Shown: one piece after another, positions 57,213 to 64,000 of the stretch
Layout of the letters: the number at the start of each line of letters is the position of its first letter
Numbering within the stretch: position 1 is the first letter of the stretch
From: Archivesica marissinica
Taxonomy: Eukaryota; Mollusca; Bivalvia; Venerida; Vesicomyidae
DNA length: 64,000 bases
Assembly: GCA_014843695.1 (NCBI GenBank)
Contig: CM026397.1
Coordinates: forward strand, 40,200,651-40,264,650
Direction of reading: 5' to 3'
Notes under the pieces: generated by a model
What the model was told of the DNA's origin: nothing
The model's input: only the letters and a program-made list of their open reading frames with translations
The model's database searches: none
Program-made: the position numbers and the translations under genes

Positions 57213-57925
57213 ATACATCCATTCACCAATCGACGCGCTCCATTACAACAACAGTTCAGCGATTAGTTCCATGAGCGCGCGCCGTTCAAAATGTAGATCC
57301 ATTCACTCTCCAAATCACCAATGGAGCCGCCATCAGAACGGAATAGTTGAACAGATAGAACTGAACAGATAGAATGATGAACAGGTTAATAGTCACTAGG
57401 TGTTGTTAAATACCTTCCGCGAAATACCAATGCGGTAATACAAGCCAGTTTCTGTGATTAGGGTATGTAAGCACATGTCACGATTCAGATGACAAATATT
57501 GGATAAGATGTTCGTCTCTCGGTAAATGTACGACCCAGAAGCACGGGAGGATGTCTAAAGGATACACTAATGAAGCGACCTTATTTGGTCATATATTGTT
57601 AGCTCGTGTTTCATATTTGCTTTACCAGTTTCCACAGTAAAGCTCACATTATAGTATTGTCATTAGTATTCGCGTATAGTACTCACCTTACAATATTACG
57701 GAATTCCAAAAGATTGACACTGGTGCGAGCCGTTTTCTAATGAATCCAAAACAGTTTGGCCCAATTAAACCGTTTGTTTCTAGAGTTTTATTCTCACAGT
57801 GTATATCCATATCAGTTTGTTCATATATTTTATATATGTGTCATGCTTATAATTGCAATAGTATTGTATATAATCAAGCAGTGCAATATGATTAAACTAA
57901 AATTAAGCATGTGTTTGATCAGTTT
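57213..57925. other. Non-coding stretch
   Basis: Several short GC-richer pieces but no exon in phase with the NHR gene (which needs a phase-1 acceptor) could be defended. The open frame 57756-57983 is hydrophobic, AT-driven and runs into a tandem repeat. Confidence 0.4.
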
Positions 57926-58150
57926 ACATCTAGCACCATTGTATGTATTACATCTATGGCTGTTGTTTTATACAGTCATGTAAGAGATACATGCAGCAAC
58001 ATATGATTACATCTAGCACCATTGTATGTATTACATCTATGACTGTTGTTTTATACAGTCATGTAAGAGATACATGCAGCAACATATGATTACATCTAGC
58101 ACCATTGTATGTATTACATCTATGACTGTTGTTTTATACAGTCATGTAAG
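57926..58150. repeat. 83-bp tandem repeat, ~2.6 copies
   Basis: ACATCTAGCACCATTGTATG recurs at 83-bp intervals (57926, 58009, 58092 approximately), each followed by TTTTATACAGTCATGTAAGR. Confidence 0.93.
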
Positions 58151-58154
58151 GGAG

Positions 58155-58665
58155 TATATATGCTATGTATACACATAGACCAGAGTGGAGTAGATATGCT
58201 ATATATACACATAGACCAGAGTGGAGTAGATGTTTGCTATATATACACATAGACCAGGGTGGAGTAGATATGCTATATATACACATAGACCAGAGTGGAG
58301 TAGATATGCTATATATACACATAGGGGTGGGTGTGTTTGTTTTTGACCAGAGTGGAGTATATATGCTATATATACACATAGACCAGGGTGGAGTAGATAT
58401 GCTATATATACACATAGACCAGAGTGGAGTAGATGTGCTATATGTACACATAGACCAGGGTGGAGTAGATATGCTATATATACACATAGACCAGAGTGGA
58501 GTAGATGTTTGCTATATATACACATAGACCAGAGTGGAGTAGATATGCTATATATACACATAGACCAGAGTGGTATAGATATGCTTTATATCACATAGAG
58601 CAGTAGTAGATGTTCTATATAGACACAATGACCAGAGTGGAGTATATATGCTATATATTAATACC
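58155..58665. repeat. 36-bp minisatellite (second sequence)
   Basis: About 13 units of ACACATAGACCAGAGTGGAG then TAGATATGCTATATAT, with insertions such as GGGGTGGGTGTGTTTGTTTT at 58323. Open frames on both strands are artefacts of the multiple-of-three unit. Confidence 0.95.
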
Positions 58666-58671
58666 TCATTT

Positions 58672-58870
58672 TGAATATACCCATCACGTTCATATACCCC
58701 CATCATGTTCAATATACCCCCATCACGTTTCAATATACCCCCATCACGTTCAATATACCCCATCATTTCAATATACCCCCATAATGTTCAATATACCCCC
58801 ATCACGTTCAATATACCCCCATCATGTTCAATATACCCCATCATGTTTAATATACCCCGTGATATTCAAT
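58672..58870. repeat. ~20-bp minisatellite
   Basis: About ten units of TTCAATATACCCCCATCACG with C-run length changes, next to MITE copy P4. Confidence 0.92.
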
Positions 58871-58877
58871 GGCTCAC

Positions 58878-59094
58878 TTAACTCTTTCAACACTACAGAC
58901 TTCTAAATAGGCTGACAAAAAATGCAGATGAGTCTCATCAGGATCTGCACGTTTTGCCAGTAATATTACTATTTTTAGACAAAATTACCCATTTTGATAA
59001 ATGAACTGGTCCAAATGTAATTTTCTTATTAATTTATTGGTCTAAAAATATTATGGACCAGTCCATGTCAGTTACTTAGTGTTGAATGGGTTAA
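58878..59094 (+). mobile_element. TTAA-flanked MITE (piggyBac-like), copy P4
   Basis: TTAA at 58878-58881 and 59091-59094, left end CTCTTTCAAC, right end inverted CCCATTCAAC. The central palindrome is reduced to GATGAGTCTCATC, so the hairpin tip seen in P1-P3 has been lost. Confidence 0.86.
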
Positions 59095-59317
59095 TCACAA
59101 TTTTTATTTTAATTTTTCTTTTGTCTGCTCTCTTAATTTATACAATACTACTAATTCAATCTTAATGTTGATCATGTTTTATCTCTGGATTAATGCCTCT
59201 CTAGCGTACCCACTAGGTGGCGCTGTTGTGTTCTTTATGATGTCACGTACGTTTTATTGTTTTACTCACTGTTATTTTGTTATAAGGCATATTAGGGCAT
59301 TAAATTTGTAGCACAGA

Positions 59318-60430
59318 CGGATCTGTAGTCCAGTCGTAACACGCTGGACTGGTACCGTATTTAGCTATGTATAGTGCGCACATTTCTTACTGAAATCCTC
59401 ATCCATTTTATCTACTGCGCATTATACACCAGTACAGACATCAGGACATTTTTTTCCGGACCAAAATTTCGTGAAAAAACTGAAATTCGACCCGAACAGC
59501 CCACAGTCATTCTATAAGTTGTTACATTCGATAATCGTTATAAACTAGCTATTAAAACCAGTTGCCGATAGTCTATATAAATAAATCAAATGAATAAGAC
59601 CACACAATTAGCATATATTTCGTTTATTTTGGCAAACTGAAGAATTTAATTGAAATTAAATGCATAAAAAATGGCGATTTGATAACATCACGTGGTTTTA
59701 TCGTATGTAATAGTTCCCGTACTTTTCACGTACTTCGCCGTACAATGTACAATGCCTTGCATAAAAAAAAACTTTTTTGGCTGCAGTATTTCAATTGATT
59801 GTAGCAATAATTAATTTCGACAAACCTTTCACAATGGGTCCCAGTTAATTAGGTAGGCTTCACGTGTTGAGAAGTTTGAGCATCTGCTGACATGTTTTGT
59901 TTGAGAACGTGTTGAGATGTTTGAGAACGTGTCGAGAAATTTGAGCAGGTGTGCCTGAGTGCGTTACCGTTACTCGATGAGGTATATCTCGAGTGATTAA
60001 TATAAGTTGTAAAAATCACGGAGCACAATTTTTAGCGATTCTTGAGAAATGTTAAATTTTGACTTGGAAAATTGCGTTTTTCACGTGCGCAGTATACATC
60101 GGAACTCAGTTTTTCCGCCGATTTTCGTGCCAGATCGTGGGTGCGCACTATACACGGTAGCGCACTATACATAGCTAAATACGGTAATCCAGGGATCGCA
60201 GGTTCGATCCCCCGTCTGACCCTGATACAATTAACAGTCTTTCAGATGGGACGTTAAATCGAGGTCTCGTGTCGGTGCTTTACACCATGCACGTAAAAGA
60301 ACCAGAGGAGATTCTGGAATGGGTCTCATGTCTGTATCATGCACTATTCCTCCAAAAATCTATAATGACTAATCTCTCCAGGAGGTGTCGCTCATATGGG
60401 CAACTGGTAGCGACGATAAATAAACGTAAA
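59318..60430 (+). mobile_element. SINE family A, split by a TIR element
   Basis: The head (GACGGATCTGTAGTCCAGTC, ACACGCTGGACTGGTA) ends at 59354. The rest (TAATCCAGGGATCGCAGGTT, body and stem-loop tail) resumes at 60185 and ends in GATAAATAAACGTAAAAA at ~60430. Rejoined in concept, the two parts make an ordinary family A copy. Confidence 0.93.
59355..60184. mobile_element. 830-bp TIR element inserted in SINE A
   Basis: Termini CCGTATTTAGCTATGTATAG then TGCGCAC and, inverted at the right, the same sequence, flanked by the TA of the SINE sequence (59353-59354, 60185-60186). The right TIR is preceded by a second partial copy (GTGCGCACTATACACGG). The interior shows no transposase; it has GTTGAGAAGTTTGAGCATCT-type repeats (59868-59945) and, at ~59987-60012, the SINE B/D tail word GAGTGATTAATATAAGTTGT. 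TA duplication fits a Tc1/mariner-like non-autonomous element. Confidence 0.88.
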
Positions 60431-60811
60431 AACACACATTTACATTTATTACTGGTTTTTGTTATACAGACACGGTTTTTGTATGGTGGTTTTACCGACT
60501 ACGGTTCCATATTAAATGTATTGTTTGAGTTTAGATATAGCATTACGTTTTATATAAATGTTTTGTCTCTGTTAATGCAATCACACACTATACTATACTG
60601 TTTAGATACACTGTTTAGATACACTGGTTATATACAACCAGCATAGTGCCTCTACAATACATTAGCTGCTGAGAGGTTTTTGTATGGGTAATGCTAGTAT
60701 CCAGATATTTTATCTTTACCTTCCAATTAAAAAGTATCGAATATATTTCTAATCGGCGAGAGAAAGCGCAGATAAAATGTGAGGGTGGGTGGGGTAATGC
60801 ATTATGATTTA

Positions 60812-60921
60812 CAGTAAATCCTGTGCTAGTGGCCACTTCCATTAAAAGCAGCATTATTACCTGTATTAAGCAGCCACTTTCTGTGATTCCCTTGACTGAC
60901 TACTTAAGACAGGTTTGGCTG
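60812..60921 (+). mobile_element. CAGTCAAACC-type MITE, short copy Q4
   Basis: CAGTAAATCCTGTGCTAGTG to AAGACAGGTTTGGCTG, TA on both sides; internally deleted compared with Q3. Confidence 0.75.
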
Positions 60922-60959
60922 TATATGGGTGTCAGGTGGAAGTGTACATATCGTACATA

Positions 60960-62112
60960 CAGTCAAACCTGTCTTAAGCAGCCAGCCAAAGGAATTACCG
61001 AAAATGGCTGCTTAATAGAGGTAAATTATATAATAAAATAATATATTGGGAATCTGAAAACTGGCTGCTTATTGCTTTATACAGGTTGGCTGCTTAATAG
61101 AGGTGGCCACTAACACAGGGATTCGGCACGTTTAGGGGTACTAGTATATATATTTAAGTACAGGGATTCTACTCTGTGGGATGTCAGATTTCACATCGAT
61201 CAGTAAAATGGCCCTATCTGAAACAATTTTGTACAAATCTGTCCAAATACAACGCCTATCCCGAGTCTTTATATTGTTCTTCAAATAAAACACAACTTTA
61301 AGCTGCGTGCATGTATACTTTGCAAACAATTGCCACAGACATTGGCCATAGCAGGTCACATTTCCATACTAGGACACGGGTTCTGTCAGCAACACAAAAA
61401 TATCTTTTTTAACTGTGAATAACATCAATAAAATATGTTTCCACTAACGTGTAGGTTTATTCGGCAAAAATGTACGTCGTAAAGAGATTTCGTAGAATTT
61501 TTCAATTTGTTTTGAAAATTTCTAAAGCGGGGCAATTCGTGTTGAAACGACATTGAAACGAGTGTTCTGATTGGATTATTAGAATGTAACTAGGTGCTTG
61601 ATTTTTATATGAAGCATAATCATAATCCAATCAGAACGCTCGTTTCAACGCGAACTGCGCCGCTTGAGAAATTTTCCAACCAAATTGAAAAATTCTCCGA
61701 AATCTCTTTTTGACGTACATTTTTGCCGAATAAACCTACACGTTAGTGGAAACACATTTTATTTGATAATGTTATTCACTGTTAAAACTCTTCCGTCGAA
61801 GATTTTTTTTTTGTTGCTGACAGAATCCGTGTCCTAGTATGGAAATGTGACCTGCTATGGCCAATGTCTGTGTCAATTGTTTGCAAAGTATACATGCACG
61901 CAGCTTAAAGTTGTGTTTTATTTGAAGAACAATATAAAGACTCGGGATAGGCGTTATATTCGGATAGATGTGTACAAAATTGTTTCAGATAGGGCCATTT
62001 TACTGATCGATGCGAAATCTGACATCCCACAGAGTAGAATCCCTGTACTTAAATATATATTAGTACCCCCAAACGTGCCGAATCCCTGTGGCCACTAACA
62101 CTGGTTTGACTG
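60960..62112 (-). mobile_element. CAGTCAAACC-type MITE, copy Q5 (split)
   Basis: CAGTCAAACCTGTCTTAAGC at the left after TA, through CTGGCTGCTTATTGC and AGGTGGCCACTAACA at 61115, then the foldback element, then TGGCCACTAACACTGGTTTG, ACTG to 62112 before TA. An additional partial copy of the same terminus follows at ~62122-62172. Confidence 0.82.
61116..62088. mobile_element. 973-bp foldback element with long near-identical arms
   Basis: The left arm starts CAGGGATTCGGCACGTTTAG; the right arm ends in its complement. The arms match inverted over most of their length (for example CAGGGATTCTACTCTGTGGG, AAAATGGCCCTATCTGAAAC, GGCAAAAATGTACGTCGTAA), leaving a ~60-bp centre around 61580-61625. Flanking direct repeat TGGCCACTAACA (12 bp) at 61104-61115 and 62089-62100. 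Each arm carries the same ~70-80-codon frame pointing outward (minus 61359-61141, plus 61847-62098), with SDRAILLID and SDIPQSRIPVLKY in both. Confidence 0.85.
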
Positions 62113-62174
62113 TATATATAATACAGGTTGGCTGCTTAATAGAGGTGGCCACTAACACTGGTTTGACTGTATAT

Positions 62175-62609
62175 ATATCAACTACATTAAATGGAAGTTT
62201 TTTTAATTTGGGCTTGAAATTAGAATTGGTCACTTAAACTAGTAACCCAGCGAAAAAGGGCCAATTTTATGATAACAGGTAAAGCCGTTTATTATTATTC
62301 ATGACTGTATATGAATATATAAGAATAAATATTTTCTAAATCCTATGCACCCTAAATAGGTTTCAAATCATGTTATAGGATTTAGAAAATATGTATTGGA
62401 ATATAAAATCGTTATAGTTGGGCCAGATTCTTGTTATTTCAGATTAATTTTATACAGAAGCAAATAAAAATGAATACCCAAACTTTGTGAAATACCCTTA
62501 TTTTCTGCCATACATGTTCTCTAGTTTTCTTCAATTAAATCGAATATAGTTGTCAGTTGCCACAACAACATGGAGATCACAAAACACTGCTTTGGTAACA
62601 ATCTATAGT
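62175..62609. other. AT-rich stretch with one hairpin
   Basis: ATTTTCTAAATCCTAT near 62330 is mirrored by ATAGGATTTAGAAAAT near 62380, giving a 16-bp stem; purpose unknown. Nothing else is recognisable before the minisatellite. Confidence 0.5.
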
Positions 62610-64000
62610 ATCCTTGCAGCATCCTCTACCTACAATCTATAGCATCCATGCAACATCCTCTACTTGCAGCATCCTCTACCTACAATCTATAGCATCCATG
62701 CAGCATCCTCTACCTACAATCTATAGCATCCATGCAACACCCTCTACTTGCAGCATCCTCTACCTACAATCTATAGCATCCATGCAACATCCTCTACCTA
62801 CAATCTATAGCATCCATGCAGCATCCTCTACCTACAATCTATAGCATCCATGCAGCATCCTCTACCTACAATCTATAGCATCCATGCAGCATCCTCTACC
62901 TACAATATATAGCATCCATGCAACATCCTCTACCTACAATCTATAGCATCCTCTACCTACAATCTATAGCATCCATGCAACATCCTCTACCTACAATCTA
63001 TATATTCCTTGCAGCATCCTCTACCTACAATCTATAGCATCCATGCAACATCCTCTACCTACAATCTATAGCATCCATGCAGCATCCTCTACCTACAATC
63101 TATAGCATCCATGCAACATCCTCTACCTACAATCTATATATTCCTTGCAGCATCCTCAACTACAATCTATAGCATCCATGCAACATCCTCTACCTACAAT
63201 CTATAGCATCCATGCAGCATCCACTACCTACAATCTATAGCATCCATGCAACATCCTCTACCTACAATCTATAGCATCCATGCAACATCCTCTACCTACA
63301 ATCTATAGCATCCATGCAGAATCCTCTACCTAAAATCTATAGCATCCTTGCAACATCCACTATCTACAATCTATAGCATCCTCTACCTAAAATCTATAGC
63401 ATCCTTGCAACATCCTCTACCTACAATCTATAGCATCCATTACCTAAAATCTATAGCATCCATGCAACATCCTCTACCTACAATCTATAGCATCCACTAC
63501 CTACAATCTATAGCATCCATGCAACATCCTCTACCTACAATCTATAGCATCCATGCAACATCCTCTACCTACAATCTATAGCATCCATGCAACATCCTCT
63601 ACCTACAATCTATAGCATCCATGCAACATCCACTACCTACAATCTATAGCATCCATGCAACATCCTCTACTTGCAGCATCCTATACCTACAATCTATAGC
63701 ATCCATGCAGCATCCTCTACCTACAATCTATATCATCCATGCAGCATCCTCTACCTACAATCTATAGCATCCATGCAACATCCTCTACTTGCAGCATCCT
63801 CTACCTACAATCTATAGCATCCATGCAGCATCCTCTACCTACAATCTATAGCATCCATGCAGCATCCTCTACCTACAATCTATATCATCCATGCAGCATC
63901 CTCTACCTACAATCTATATCATCCATGCAACATCCTCTACCTACAATCTATAGCATCCATGCAGAATCCACTACTTACAATCTATAGCATCCACTACCTA
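62610..64000. repeat. 34-bp minisatellite, open at window end
   Basis: About 40 units of CATCCATGCAACATCCTCTA then CCTACAATCTATAG with CAGCATCC variants and shortened units lacking CATGCAACATCC. It runs beyond 64000, so total length is unknown. Confidence 0.96.

Noticed and set aside
58134..58561. ~120-codon open frames on both strands
   Set aside because: Generated by the 36-bp minisatellite.
62614..63987. Open frames in the 34-bp array at the right end
   Set aside because: Repeated His-Ala-Ser-Ser-Thr-Tyr-type words interrupted whenever the unit shifts frame; no gene structure.

Overview
The window is eukaryotic, intron-bearing, AT-rich and extremely repeat-dense. The mix of several tRNA-derived SINE families, non-LTR retrotransposon debris, many small DNA transposons with terminal inverted repeats (TIRs), and a gene pairing a Neuralized-type NHR domain with a Roc-like P-loop suggests a lophotrochozoan invertebrate, most likely a mollusc. 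That is an inference from style and content; no marker gene fixes the species. Nothing indicates a prokaryote, plasmid or virus. Two runs of exactly 1000 N (17334-18333 and 56052-57051) are assembly placeholders beside tandem arrays.

Genes: only two plausible host genes are visible, both partial. (1) Three plus-strand exons, 6842-7057, 7549-7619 and 8948-9033, join in phase and give the hydrophilic C-terminus and stop codon of an unidentified protein; the last intron holds a 36-bp minisatellite. (2) Three plus-strand exons, 38829-39294, 45399-45561 and 46653-46798, join in phase and encode an NHR domain followed by the P-loop start of a Roc/Ras-like GTPase. Its introns contain SINEs, TTAA-flanked MITEs, a 2.9-kb pair of minisatellites and, downstream, a roughly 8.9-kb 44-bp satellite. 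Broken genes: a TatD-family hydrolase (minus, 32448-33580) split by a 221-bp transposon-like insert; a multi-exon gene of a poorly characterised PIN/XPG-like family (minus, 21663-25190); and LINE fragments at 11508-12225, 14920-15497 and 27910-28340.

Layout. 1-6800: SINEs A, B, C and D and MITEs. 6842-9033: gene 1. 9034-20330: repeat remnants, minisatellites and a sequence gap. 20451-26400: a complete-looking element whose ends are long inverted repeats built from ~145-bp subunits, flanked by TA, enclosing the PIN-like gene. 26458-28605: a second TIR element, only about 60 bp away, whose arms repeat a GATTCGCCACA motif. 28900-38800: SINEs E, G and B, MITEs, the TatD pseudogene and two 41-bp minisatellites. 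38829-46798: gene 2. 46867-56051: a TGTC microsatellite and the giant satellite. 57052-64000: SINE C, three minisatellites, a SINE split by an 830-bp TIR element, a 973-bp foldback element inside a MITE, and a 34-bp minisatellite running off the end.

The most interesting object is the 5.95-kb element at 20451-26400: a gene family usually left as 'uncharacterised' sits snugly between long TIRs with nothing else recognisable inside, so the family may be the enzyme (or cargo) of a DNA transposon group. The copy here is decayed. All coordinates and alignments were read by eye; boundaries of repeats may be off by a few bases.
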